Origin: Eutrigla gurnardus
Lineage: Eukaryota; Chordata; Actinopteri; Perciformes; Triglidae
DNA length: 64,000 bases
Assembly (NCBI GenBank): GCA_963514095.1
Contig: OY741280.1
Coordinates: forward strand, 7,205,964-7,269,963
Reading direction: 5' to 3'
The translations under genes and the position numbers were made by a program. This document shows, one piece after another, positions 1 through 10,625 of this stretch (its first letter is position 1; every line of letters begins with the position of its first letter). The notes under the pieces were generated by a model that ran no database searches, was not told the DNA's origin, and worked only from the letters and a program-made list of their open reading frames with translations.

Positions 1-1674
1 GGGAAAGAGGGAAGCTTCTCTGTGTCATGTTAACCCAGTCAGGGTCTGGGGGAGGGGGGCTTATAGAGCCTCAGAACTGGACCCACTTCCCAGGTGTGCT
101 TTGTAACGCTATCTCACATGTTACAATTAATGCTCAGGCAGCGAATGTAAAAAGCTCTAATTAGGAAGTTAAAGGAAACAATAGCACAATATTTTATATT
201 ATAAATGAATGGATCTTCATGTGTTTAACATTAAAGATTTTGCTGCTCAATAGCTAGAAGTATTTTAGCGTGTTTTTTCCAGGCCGACCTTCTGCTCTCA
301 TCAGCCTCGTTTGCAGCAGCACAGCTGCTTTTAGTGAAAACGCTGGGATGAACCGCACCACACGGACACCGAGACCAGCTAGTAGATAGTAGCTGGATAG
401 TTTGTTTCTCAGGAGTAGGCGGAGACCAAAATTGAGCTAAAAGAGCTTGTCCTTTGCAAGGACCACACCCGTCAACGAACCCGACCTCGTTGACGATCTA
501 AACTACAGATAAGCGTCGTGACTGCATCTAGCAAGGCTGCGCTGCTCTTGTGTGAAATCTGTCCACAGACAGACATAAAAACCTTGCAAGGTAATCAAAA
601 CCGCCTCTACCCCTGCTACTGTATCTACAGAGGTTCCTCCTCTGAGCCGGCGATGAAGGTAGTCTCAGAGGCGTAAACAGAGGAGAATCAAGGTGGGACG
701 ACCTCAGTGTGAATGGGGAGAGCCTGGAAGCCAGTACACACTAAAGTTCGGTGTAAACGGTGAGATTGCGGCATATTGAGGGGCCTTCTTTCCATGATTA
801 TAACAGGATCTCAGTGTAAAAACTATTAACCCACACAAGGGGGAAAAGTAAGTGTTACTGTCACAGCTGGAAATAAAAATGATAATAATAATACGAAATT
901 CAATCATTACCCATACAATGAGAGAAAACTGTCACTTGTATTCCCTGTCAAGTATTTTTAGCCAACCTTTGACCTCCTTTAATAAAAAAAAAAATAGAAG
1001 AACAAATGTGGATGCATACAAACTGTCTAAAATTGGACCGCACCTTTTCTTTTTAACACAGGATGTAACGTTACTTGGCAACCGTCTTTGTTCACTTCTG
1101 ACTGGTGAAAGTATGTCAGTAGGTTACATTGACACCAGTGTGGGGCTGCGTGGAGGGAGGAGCCGACGGAGCGAGTCACGTGGTTGCACACTCGACTCGA
1201 AACAGTCACTGCAACAAAAAAAGAAAGAAGCGAACCAGCCCTCCACACCGCCGAGTTGCAGCTCTTATCGCAGCTTTCCTCCCGTGCTGTCTTTTAACGG
1301 GATTTAACTCTCGATATAGCCGAGTTTCACTGAAAACAGACGGAGTTGCGTTTTTTCCCCCATCTTTTTTTCCTTTGCTAGAATAAAGCGAGTACCGACT
1401 GTCGACGGCGACAAACTGCCTCTTTTTTGGCGTCGTTGGGCGAAAAAAACTGTCTCTGAAAACCTCGGTTTCATTTTTTGGTGCAACTATATCGTCACTA
1501 CGTCGCTCTCTTTTTTAACGAGTTTAGGCGTCGTTAATCTAAATGTTGTAGCTTAACAGCCTCGACCGGGATCAATCAGCGACTTTACAGTTGCTGAACA
1601 CAAACAGAAAAACGGCTTCGGCACTGAGGTAGCACAGGAGGAGGATCGCCCCCAAAAAACTGAAAGAAGAGGAC
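1..1674 (+). promoter_or_regulatory. nr1d2 upstream region and 5'UTR
   Basis: No coding exon is recognisable here. The stretch leads directly into the nr1d2 start codon, so the distal part is promoter and the proximal few hundred bases must include the 5'UTR. The transcription start cannot be fixed from sequence; no clear TATA box is seen. From about 1140 to 1690 the sequence becomes richer in CpG and holds a perfect CACGTG E-box. Short ORFs in both strands show no family resemblance and are taken as chance. Confidence 0.6.
1177..1182. promoter_or_regulatory. E-box CACGTG in nr1d2 promoter
   Basis: Perfect palindromic CACGTG about 500 bp upstream of the start codon, in context GAGTCACGTGGTTG. 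Rev-erb genes are known direct targets of CLOCK:BMAL1 acting through such E-boxes. The site itself is seen; occupancy is inference. Confidence 0.5.
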
Positions 1675-1693
1675 ATGGAGTCGACCAAAGCTG
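1675..1693 (+). CDS. nr1d2: nr1d2 coding exon 1 (start codon)
   Basis: Encodes MESTKA plus the first base of a split Gly codon. The donor is CTG|gtgagtg. The start is chosen because the joined product MESTKAGGVIAY aligns with the vertebrate NR1D2 start (human MEVNAGGVIAY). Confidence 0.9.
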
Positions 1694-4534
1694 GTGAGTG
1701 TGCTTTAAACCCGTTTTATGGGATGGTTGCTGCAGCTTGTTGCAGTCGGGGCTTTTATTGTGGCCACTGTATTCAGCGAAATATATATTTATATTTAAGT
1801 GTCGCATCGTGAACATTCCCGACGAAGCCCCTCTTTAAAACGTCTAATGTTGTGTTTTAGTATTAAGTGGGTTAACGGCGCCAGTGGGCTGTTGTTACTC
1901 CTCGAGCCCCCTTGATGACTTCAGCAGCACTGCACCAGTCGTCCCCTCTCACATGGACCCATCAATCTAGCCATGTGCGCCTGTGTTTACGCTCCGCGTG
2001 CGTCGCCGCTCATTGGCCGAGCGGCGCCGTGACGTACAGGTTGCATAATTTGTCCCGTCGATGGCGTGGGGTCTCGACGCGGATACACGTGAGGCGTCTC
2101 CCGGCAGTTCGCGGTGACCCAGTTTTCTCGCGGAAAAATGTGCTCGCGCCACGTGGGGGCGTGTTTGAAGAGACCTCGATGGATATGGTGCATTCATGGC
2201 CCATGGGATATGCCATGTTCTTTGAAAAACACGACATCCGACGCTCACGTTGCGTTTGAAAAACTAAAATGAATATTCTTTTTCAGTACAGGCCGCTTAC
2301 AAAATCAATCACAACTGACGCCTCCAATGTACGAGACTTACGTATTTCCTATTGACTTGTAAGTGTTGAAAGATTTTCCTTTGGACCAGAATGCAACTTT
2401 TCAATTATTTCTTTCTGGCTTCAGTTTTCCAGTTTTGTCCAATTTGGATAGAATAAATTAAACCACTACAGAAAGTTTTGACGACTTAATCCTAAATACA
2501 AAATCTCACAATGTCACTTCTTTTTCGCACCATTATTTAATTATGTATTTAGGATTAATAACTGTCAACCTTGTTGTTATTAATATTCCCTTTTAAAATG
2601 TGATTGATGGTATTTTGGCAAAGGTTTAATTCGTTTTGGAAGTTATGGTTTCCGGTTCGTCTGTCTGAACACAGGAATGTTTTTTCGCATGCTCCATATT
2701 ATTAATCATACAATTATTGTATGTAGGTATTTTAAAATGCATCCGTCTCTTTTTCAGTGGAAATGATATGTGGCACAGTCAAACACACATCCCAGTCAAC
2801 TTGTATGCCAATATTGTGTTTGTTTATAGTCGAGATTTTCAAATATGATTTGGCCCTAGATTGCTTGTCACGGTGCCGGAGATGTGACTCGCTGCAGGGA
2901 CGGGCCAGACTACCTATCACACACCCTTGTGAGGTTGACATTATGTAATGGCTGTTACCTAATCACTGAGAATGGCAGGGGAAGAAATCAGGACAGCCTA
3001 TGTTGAGGAGGAGGGGGGGGAGTCTCTGGGACAGCAGCAGCCGGTCTGCTCTGCTCCTACTGGCTGAGGAAGCTGTCGTCGTATGATGATCGGCCCTCGT
3101 AATGTTAAGCTCCTTGGTTCCACGGCAACACCACCAGGAGCTGCTGATAGTCACAGCCACTGTACGCCTCATTTGAGGGGAGGGACACCACAGGGAGTTG
3201 GCAGCGATAAGAGCAATGATAGCAACTATGACAGCACAACGAAAAAAAGGCTCCACCTACAGAAACTAGAATGCCATCAACAGTAAATCAATGGATTAAG
3301 ATGTCACGTTTCATAGATAGGGATTATAGATTCATACACCATAGCACCAACACATTGAAACATTTGATTTAGTTGCATTACAATAGGAGAAGATAAGGAA
3401 GGTGGAATACTACAACAAGCCTGGTGTCATTTTATATTCTTCTTATCAACAGCTTTCATGAAAAAAAATAAACCCAACAATGTGCTTATCTGTCTGAAGG
3501 CTTTCTGCCTTCCTGTGGCAGCCCCAAGCCTCAAACAGGAAGAAATAGAGCATTTGTTGGGGGATGGATTAATACAGATTTGTTCCTGCATTCAGTATTC
3601 GGGTCGCAGAACTGTGTTTGTGTGATGGAGACAAAGTGAAATACTGTGTGTAGTTCATGGTAGTTCAAATCTGCTGCAGTTCCCTGTCATCATGGCCCAT
3701 TTTCTCTTTGTTCCCCACCAGGAGGCGTAATAGCCTACATCAGCTCGTCCAGCTCGGGCTCCAGCCCCGAGTCGTGCCACAGCGACTCCTCCAACGGCAG
3801 CTACCAGTCGTCCTCCCCGCCCCGAGGCTCCTCGCCCCGCCGCCGCCGCCAGCTGAGTCAGCAGGCTGACCCGACAACCAGCGGCCAAAAACTTCCAGGG
3901 ACTCAGAAAAGCGGACGCTCCTCCTCCACTGCCAAATGTGGCATCACAAGTAAGATGGTCACTCCATCATGTGTCATGATTTTCTTTTTTAATTTTGGTT
4001 GGCTGTAATTTAAAAATATTAGTTAAAGGCAGAGTAGGTCATTTGGAAAAAAACAGAGATTTTGACTTTGAATGCATCGCCTGAAAAAGTCCCGCCCCCT
4101 TCATTCAGACCTCTCTTCAAAGCCGCTCCCCCAGAATGAGTGCCAATCAGGAAGTAAGCATTGACAGACAGGCAGGAGCTCCAATTATTTTCTCCAGCCT
4201 GATTTTTTTTGATTGGACGGGGTTTTTACAGTCCTGCCATAGATGACATCTTTAAAAATGTTTAAAGTCGGAGCGTTTAATTTATCGGTATATTACGAGG
4301 ATTTCAAGGAAAATAACAGAACGTTTTTCTGAATAGAATCACCTCACCTTTAAGGCGGAAAATCACTACTTTGTTTGTGAGAATATATGTTTCTGTACCA
4401 ATCAGAAATCAACGGCCTGGTGCTGCTGTGTAAGGTGTGCGGCGACGTGGCCTCTGGTTTCCACTACGGCGTCCACGCCTGCGAGGGCTGCAAGGTGAGG
4501 GCAACGCCTTAAAAAACACCCTTCCCCCAATGCA

Positions 4535-4623
<89 letters not shown>

Positions 4624-4869
4624 GCTAAATCAAAATAATTTTCAATGCGACACAGTGATGGATGTTGCATTGACTTTGGGCTGTAACTTAAGTGGGTCAC
4701 TGCAGGCGTCGCCATCTGCACAGCGACAACCAGAAACTAGTTCACTTTCCCCGTATTTATATCAGCTGCTGCCCCTCATACTTCATGTTGCTGTGTGGCC
4801 TAGTTAACTGTGGGGAGCAGCGTAAAGTGAAACAGACCACAGTACACAGCAGTATGCCTTGGAGGGGGA

Positions 4870-4901
<32 letters not shown>

Positions 4902-7292
4902 ACGCACTGATATGTTTGTTAATATTAGTGTTATAGGACATGAGCCATGCTAAAATTGAAAGGTAGTTCATTTAAATTCAAATAAATCCTATGTCGGTCT
5001 CATGTCCAGGCCCAGTTTTCTCTCCCCTCTCTCTGTGACTTGTCATCACAGTGTGCCGTTTGTCTTTGTGGACACACAGGGCTTCTTCAGGCGGAGCATC
5101 CAGCAGAACATCCAGTATAAGAAGTGCCTTAAGAACGAGAGCTGTCCCATCATGAGGATCAACCGGAACCGCTGCCAGCAGTGCCGCTTCAAGAAATGCC
5201 TGATGGTGGGGATGTCCAGAGACTGTGAGTATCTGTAGTAATTACTGTCAGGCGCGTTACAAGAGCAGGCTCACTCAGATTTCTCTCTTCGTTACGTGAA
5301 TGAACAGACATGCTTTGTATTGTTGATCTTTTTCCTCCAAACTCCTCCAAACCAGTAAACGATTCCTGTTGCCTGTTTCACCATGTGCATAATGATGCTT
5401 GTAATGTTGTGTGTGGACCACTCGAAGCAAAGGGGTGGATGAATCAGCGAGTGGGATGGATAACATGACTCATTACTGTCTAACTGGTATAAACAGTTAC
5501 TGTAGAACTGTGAAAAGTAAAGGTGAGTCCTTCTGACACGATTCTCTCCTCGTTGTCCAGCTGTGCGCTTTGGACGAATCCCCAAGCGTGAGAAGCAGCG
5601 CATGCTGCTGGAGATGCAGAGTGCCATGAACAACATGATGAACAACAGTCAGCTGCAAAGTCAGCTGCACAGCAGCCAGACGCTGCCCATTGGCAAGCCT
5701 CTGCCGGCCAGTGCCACCAAACCTACCTCAGAGGACTCCAGCCCTGTCCCCTCCAGCTCTTCATGCTCCAGCCAATCGGACTCCCGCTCTGACCCCGAAC
5801 CCACCGTGGCCATGGACACCAGCCCCAGCTCAGCCTCGCTCAGCGCCTCAGACAGCGGGGAGGAGGAGGTGATTGGCTCGGTGACGAGGGCCCACCAGGA
5901 GACCTTCATGTACAACCAGGAGCAGAGCAGCCTGACAGCTGAGGCCCCGCCTCCTATGGGCCCCGTAAACACCGGCTCAGCCAAAGACATCGCTAATCAC
6001 CAGACAGAGGAGCGGCAGGACACCTGGAACCACCGCAACAACCTGGTCACCATGGTAGCACAAGACCCCCCCTCCAGTCTGGGCCCTCAGGGTCAGGAGG
6101 GCAACGCCGCCAACCACTGCCCCTTCAGGCTGTCCAGGAGTGCTGCCCCCAGCCACTGTCCAGCCTACACTCATGGAGCTTTCGGCGCTCCGTCCTCAGA
6201 GGGCCCCGCGAATGCAACCCACACTGGGCCCCTGTGGAGAGGGAGCAACAGAATGCATCTGGTAAGACAGCAAGAGGCGAGAAAGGTGCAGGACTTGTTA
6301 AAAATAGTCCAGTGTTTTAATTTAAAGCGTAAGCACAGCCTTTGAAATGGTCAGGAATCAGCTGCTATCATTTTTAGAGAAAGCAGCAAGAACACCAGTT
6401 CAGTGGTGCAGACTCCTAAAGTAAACTTTAATCTGCCCTCAGGTTTGTCCGATGAACACCTCTCCTCATGTGGACCCTCAGAAGTCTGGCCATGAGGTGT
6501 GGGAAGAGTTTTCCCACAGCTTCACCCCCGCAGTTAGGGAGGTGGTGGAGTTCGCCAAGAAGATCCCCGGCTTCCGAGACCTGTCCCAGCACGACCAGGT
6601 CAGCCTGCTGAAGGCCGGCACTTTTGAGGTAAGACCGATTTTTCTGTTTTCATGGAAGGCAGACGTTACGGCCAGTAACTAGTCGTACCCAGACTGACCG
6701 GGCCATGTTCGTGTTCTGCAGGTGTTGGTGGTCCGCTTCGCTTCGCTCTTCAACATGAAGGACCGCACCGTCACCTTTCTGGGTGGGAGGAAATACAGCG
6801 TGGACAATCTGCGGGCCATGGGGGCCGGGGACCTCCTCAATTCCATGTTTGACTTCAGTGAGAAGCTCATCAACCTGGGCCTCAGTGAGGAAGAGATGAG
6901 CCTCTTCACTGCTGTGGTTCTGGTCTCTGCAGGTAATGTCAAATGTCAAACACAATTAAAAAATATCTGTTTATTCATACATGAATAATGATGACAAATC
7001 ATGCGTCACAGTATCCCAAACCATGTTTTTCTTATTTTTTTATTCTCATCCTCCTAAATGTACGTCATCGCATTAACCCTCTCCATTCTTCTCAGATCGC
7101 TCCGGCATCGAGAATGTGAACTCGGTGGAGGCCCTGCAGGAGACGCTGATCCGTGCCCTGCGAAGCCTCACCACCAAGAACCACCCCAACGAGTCGGCCA
7201 TCTTCACCAAGCTGCTGCTCAAACTGCCCGACCTGCGCTCGCTCAACAACATGCACTCTGAGGAGCTGCTGGCCTTCAAGGTCCATTCCTGA
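1675..7292 (+). CDS. nr1d2: Nuclear receptor Rev-erb beta (NR1D2), complete 8-exon gene
   Basis: CDS joins 1675-1693, 3722-3949, 4406-4494, 5080-5224, 5561-6261, 6443-6628, 6722-6932 and 7096-7292; all junctions are GT-AG and the frame closes at 591 aa (human NR1D2 is 579). The protein begins MESTKAGGVIAYISSSSS, as in NR1D2. Serine-rich A/B region about 1-90; two-zinc-finger DBD about 91-157 with P-box CEGCKGFF; C-terminal extension with VRFGRIPKREKQRM, which in this family contacts the A/T-rich flank of the RORE; variable Ser/Pro-rich hinge about 180-390; LBD about 395-591. Haem ligands are conserved: Cys396 in LVCPM and His580 in NNMHSEE. The chain ends FKVHS right after helix 11, so helix 12/AF-2 is absent and the factor is expected to recruit NCoR as a constitutive repressor of clock and metabolic genes in the nucleus. 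The ending SEELLAFKVH separates it from NR1D1. Which teleost duplicate (a or b) it is cannot be decided here. Confidence 0.96.
1975..2160. promoter_or_regulatory. Clock-type regulatory cluster in nr1d2 intron 1
   Basis: Within 190 bp of CpG-rich sequence lie an inverted CCAAT box (ATTGG, 2012-2016), a CRE half-site (TGACGT, 2030-2035), a D-box (TTGCATAA, 2041-2048), and two perfect E-boxes (CACGTG at 2086-2091 and 2150-2155) 64 bp apart. In vertebrates E-boxes bind CLOCK:BMAL1 and D-boxes bind PAR-bZIP/E4BP4 factors. The density suggests an intronic enhancer or alternative promoter; this function is inferred. Confidence 0.45.
2941..2948. promoter_or_regulatory. Consensus D-box in nr1d2 intron 1
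   Basis: TTATGTAA is an exact match to the palindromic D-box bound by DBP/TEF/HLF and NFIL3. It lies in intron 1, about 800 bp beyond the E-box/D-box cluster. In fish, D-boxes mediate light-driven transcription of clock genes; use of this copy is untested. Confidence 0.35.
3722..3949 (+). CDS. nr1d2: nr1d2 coding exon 2 (A/B domain)
   Basis: Acceptor ccccaccag, donor ACAA|gtaagatgg. Encodes GGVIAYISSSSS and a Ser/Pro/Arg-rich segment with the SCHSDSSNGSYQSS motif typical of the Rev-erb N-terminus. Confidence 0.92.
4023..4353. mobile_element. Possible TTAA-flanked non-autonomous DNA element in intron 2
   Basis: About 330 bp bounded by TTAA on both sides with imperfect inverted ends: AGGCAGAGTAGGTCAT on the left, and AGGTGAGGTGATTC read inward from the right. 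TTAA duplication is the signature of piggyBac-type insertion. No coding capacity. The inverted ends match only partly, so the call is tentative. Confidence 0.35.
4406..4494 (+). CDS. nr1d2: nr1d2 coding exon 3 (first zinc finger)
   Basis: Encodes INGLVLLCKVCGDVASGFHY and ends in CEGCK, the first C4 zinc finger with the P-box. Acceptor caatcag, donor AAG|gtgagg. It ends exactly at the intron position conserved in NR1 receptors (CK|GFF). Confidence 0.95.
4536..4621. repeat. (CA)n microsatellite
   Basis: Uninterrupted CA dinucleotide run of about 43 units, 42 bp after the exon 3 donor of nr1d2. The CVCVCV/HTHTHT reading frames across it are artefacts. Confidence 0.98.
4870..4898. repeat. (CA)n microsatellite
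   Basis: About 14 uninterrupted CA units in nr1d2 intron 3. Confidence 0.95.
5080..5224 (+). CDS. nr1d2: nr1d2 coding exon 4 (second zinc finger)
   Basis: Encodes GFFRRSIQQNIQYKKCLKNE through CRFKKCLMVGMSRD, the second zinc finger and the start of the C-terminal extension. Acceptor gacacacag, donor GACT|gtgagtatc. Confidence 0.95.
5561..6261 (+). CDS. nr1d2: nr1d2 coding exon 5 (DBD extension and hinge)
   Basis: A 701-nt exon beginning SVRFGRIPKREKQRM (DNA-binding extension). A long low-conservation hinge rich in Ser, Pro and Gln follows, containing EEVIGSVTRAHQETFMYNQE, a block conserved in Rev-erbs. It ends GSNRMHL before a gtaaga donor. The open frame runs on about 80 nt into intron 5, which is read-through, not protein. 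Confidence 0.93.
6443..6628 (+). CDS. nr1d2: nr1d2 coding exon 6 (LBD start, haem Cys)
   Basis: Starts VCPMNTSPHVDPQKSGHEVW; the Cys of VCPM corresponds to the haem-ligand cysteine of human NR1D2 (Cys384). Continues with helix 3 (FTPAVREVVEFAKKIPGF) and the NR signature DQVSLLKAGTFE. Confidence 0.94.
6722..6932 (+). CDS. nr1d2: nr1d2 coding exon 7 (LBD core)
   Basis: Encodes VLVVRFASLFNMKDRTVTFL through SLFTAVVLVSA, LBD helices 5 to 8. Acceptor gttctgcag, donor GCAG|gtaatg. Confidence 0.94.
7096..7292 (+). CDS. nr1d2: nr1d2 coding exon 8 (LBD end, haem His, stop)
   Basis: Encodes RSGIENVNSVEALQETLIRA to LLAFKVHS and TGA. It carries the haem-ligand His (NNMHSEE). The protein stops without an AF-2 helix. 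Confidence 0.95.
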
Positions 7293-8945
7293 AGTTCTCC
7301 TCTTAGCACTTGACACCCTGACACAAACTGTAACGGCTTGTGACCGGACCTGGGGGGGACCGCACGGACCACTAGCTCTGCCTCACAACCACACCTGAAC
7401 CTCCACACTTCTCCCGCGAGACTTTGTGTTCTGTTCCTTTCAGTCTACACGCAGAACGGAGGCTCAAAGCTGACGTTTAAAGGGGGAAGAAGACCATAAA
7501 ATGTTATTGTACTGTACTGTAGGGCATGAATGCCTGTGTGATGGTGATGCATACATACAGACACACTGATTGATGTATATGTTTCCTGTGTTTGTGTGTA
7601 GCATACTGTACAAACATTAGAAGCACTTTTCTGTATAGCGTAGGCTGGTATTTTTGCATTCATAGTGCAATATGTGACTGCTTTTTGATTTTGTGCTGTA
7701 TAGTGAGTCGAGAAATCTTGTGTATACTTTAAGTGGCAAATATTAATTTGAATAGGTGCTGTGCTCATGTGATGAGGGGGAAGCTATAAAGATTTAAACC
7801 CTCCCAAAAAAACAGGACACTGAAAGACTTGACGAGTTATAATTATCTTTAAAAAAACAAAACAAAGCAGACTACAATGAGAGGCGATGTGGATGTGAAG
7901 CTGCTTAAAGTCCCAGAGAAATCAGAGAATGTCGTTTTTAATCTGAATGAATTAGGGAGGCAAAAGAACATGTTGACTTGCATTTGTTGCTATGCTCTTT
8001 TTTTATCAGTTGCGGCCACATTTCAAAAATAATTTGGGCATTGTGACAAATCAAATGTATCTGTGTCACTCTGTCGCTTGCTGATTTCTACTCACACATC
8101 AGTAGAGATGCATTTTCCCTTCCCTTATAAATATATAGGAAAAAAGCATTTCTGACGTCTGCTATCCCATGTGTCCCAAGTCGCGTTTGACATTCCTGCC
8201 TGCCAAGCTGTCGGGGTCAGAGACGCGATGTTGCTGTCGGACGCTGGGCGCTAGAGAAAACGCCGCCAGCAGCTCCCACGTGCTTGAAAGAACGTTTCTA
8301 TTTTACAAGACTGTACAGGCTTTAGCTGAGTGTAGTTGAACTCAATAGGTGGGACTATTCCACATAAAATATGATTGTATTGTCACTGATTGTAATTTAA
8401 AGAAGTACGCTGAGGTCGAGGTGACAGCTGAGTTGCTGATGTTTGGATATTTTGCGACGCCATCTTTTTGTTCCCCGTTGATGAATTCAGAATGTCTGGC
8501 CTTTAATATCCAGAGCTTCTGTCATTGTGTTGACATTGTTGACATGTTGTTCTTTTCTCCTCTGTGAAAGGATTGCAGTATGCATAGATTTCTATATAAA
8601 TATATACATACTATCATACATATGTAACTGTATAGATGAATATATCTATATGAATAAATTTTATAAATGCAGTTCATGCGGTGGAGTTGTTATTGAGTCT
8701 GTATGGATTTTAGATATTAATGAAGCCTCAAATGTTTAACTTGAATTTAGCGTGTAATTAGTATGTAGCCTACTTATTTTCTTATCTGTGAGGTGTTGAA
8801 GAAAATTTTTACTGGACTCGATTCAAAACTTATTTATCAGTGTAAACATACCAATTTTCACTATGTGCTATTTTCTCACTGCACCAATTATTAGTATTGG
8901 AGCATTGGGGTGCTGTAAAATAAATAATACAATGCTAGTAATGTG
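7293..8945 (+). other. nr1d2 3'UTR (extent inferred)
   Basis: Non-coding and increasingly AT-rich after the nr1d2 stop. Two AATAAA signals (8653-8658 and 8919-8924) are the most plausible ends, giving a 3'UTR of about 1.4 or 1.65 kb. An AU-rich TTATTTA lies near 8830. Confidence 0.5.
8653..8658 (+). terminator. Candidate nr1d2 polyadenylation signal AATAAA
   Basis: Canonical AATAAA in an AT-rich tail, followed within 40 bp by a GT-rich segment (TGCGGTGGAGTTGTT). A second AATAAA is at 8919-8924. Confidence 0.4.
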
Positions 8946-9565
8946 CAGCCTTGGCTGAAGTATGAATCGGCTATGTTATGACATGCTCTGGAAATATGCT
9001 TTATTACAATCCTCATAATTGTAATAATGTGCTACATTGTGTTGATTGACAGTTTTGTCATTTTCAAGGAAGCTGTTTGCTAACACAATTTACAATGGTA
9101 AAACATTGAAAATTAAAAAAAGTTAAATTCAGAGCACTAGATGGAGGATGTGGTTAATGTAAACTTGTGTGGAGTCACCATGACAGTGTGACTGTGGTAG
9201 TGTCACGTCACATCAGCAGATGGCAAAAAGGGAGCTTCCTCTCTCTCCATCCACTCGCTGCCACTCCCTGCAGCCTGGGACACAAACACCATCTGCAGCC
9301 TGCTCGTGTTCGCTCTGCAAACCAAATCCGAGGGGATTTCAATTCTTAGTGAGCAAAACATACACAGGTGTCAAATTCAGATTTTCGTTTATAGTTATAG
9401 CCTTAAACTCAATATTAATCACCTCCATTCAACATTAAAAGAGGGTACTATTGCAAAGTGCATGTATTCTCATACGCTAAACAACACCAGGATATGGGAA
9501 GATATTATTACTTTGTTGGATACTTCACCGGTGGAAACATGCATCTGTATTGAAAGTGGGTCATA
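8946..9565. other. Intergenic, no gene seen
   Basis: No coding exon or family-recognisable repeat. One CTCF-like 14-mer at 9134-9147 (12 of 14 consensus positions) is noted among the findings. Confidence 0.5.
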
Positions 9566-9729
9566 CACTCACCTAAAGAATTATTAGGAACACCATAGTA
9601 ATACCGTGTTTGACCCCCTTTTGCCTTCAGAACTGCCTTAATTCTTCGAGGCATTGATTCAACAAAGTGCTGGAAGCATTCTTGAGAAATGTTGGCCCAT
9701 ATTGATAGGATAGCATCTTGCCGTTGAAT
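9566..9729 (-). mobile_element. Truncated Tc1-like transposon (transposase C-terminus and terminal repeat)
   Basis: Begins with the terminal sequence CACTCACCTAAAGAATTATT. On the - strand it encodes WANISQECFQHFVESMPRRI and KAVLKAKGGQTRY, recognisable as the C-terminal end of a Tc1/mariner-type transposase common in fish. Only the last ~50 codons and one end survive; the rest is replaced by the adjacent tandem array. It is a dead fragment. Confidence 0.7.
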
Positions 9730-10625
9730 TTTATTGAGTGACTTTATGTGAATTTTCGACATGCAGGACTTTTTTTTTGACTATGGCTTTTATGACAGTC
9801 TTGGACTTACTTCACGCTCACTTTACTTGACGTATGACACGGTCATTTTTTTTATTACTTTTTTATCACTTTTTACCACATTTTATGAATTTTGTCGACT
9901 GACGTTCGTTGTGAATTTTCGACATACGTATGACTTTTTTTCCAAAGAAAATTGACTATGGCTATTTATGACTGTTTTGGACTCACTACACTCAGACTAT
10001 GCTTGACATACGATACCAGGGATTTTTATGACGTTTTAACCACTTATTACATTATTTTATGAATTTTATTGGGTGACCTTCTTCGCGAATTTTCGACATA
10101 CTATAGTATGACTTTTTTTTCCGAAAAAATTTGACTATGGCTTTTTATGACTGTTTTGGACTCACAACACTCAGACTATGCTTGACATACGATACCAGGG
10201 ATTTTTATGACGTTTTAACCATTTGTTACATAATTTTATTAATTTTATCAGGTGACCTTCTTCGTGAATTTTCGACATACTATAGTATGATTTTTTTTAA
10301 AGAAAATTGACTATGGCTATTTATGACTGTTTTGGACTCACTACACTCAGACTATGCTTGACATACGATACCAGGGATTTTTATGACGTTTTAACAATTT
10401 TTTACATTATTTTATGAATTTTATCAGGTGACCTTCGTGAATTTTCGACATACTATAGTATGACTTTTTTTTTCGAAAAAAATTGACTATGGCTTTTTTA
10501 TGACTGTTTTGGACTCACTACACTCAGACTATGCTTGACATACGATACCAGGGATTTTTATGACGTTTTAACCATTTGGTACATCATTTTATTAATTTTA
10601 TTGAGTCACTTTTTTTCATCCTGAA
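9730..10625. repeat. Tandem array of ~174-bp AT-rich satellite units
   Basis: Five to six copies of one unit. The anchor AATTTTCGACAT recurs at 9751, 9914, 10088, 10267 and 10440 (spacings 163, 174, 179 and 173). Units share GACTATGGCT..TTATGACTGTTTTGG, CTCAGACTATGCTTGACATA and CCAGGGATTTTTATGACG. Copies 3-5 hold a perfect 14-bp palindrome CATACTATAGTATG; copy 2 has CATACGTATG. Copy 1 is the most diverged. No coding capacity. Confidence 0.92.

Noticed and set aside
1070..1082. X-box-like GTTACTTGGCAAC in the nr1d2 promoter
   Set aside because: Half-sites resemble the RFX motif, but the spacing is one base short of consensus and no other ciliary or RFX context is present.
4402..4721. Cys-Val and His-Thr repeat ORFs around 4.5 kb
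   Set aside because: Artefacts of the (CA)n tract in nr1d2 intron 3.
1675..7292. nr1d1 (Rev-erb alpha) as identity of the left gene
   Set aside because: The N-terminus MESTKAGGVIAY and C-terminus SEELLAFKVHS match NR1D2; NR1D1 begins with a different, longer leader and ends RVDAQ-like.
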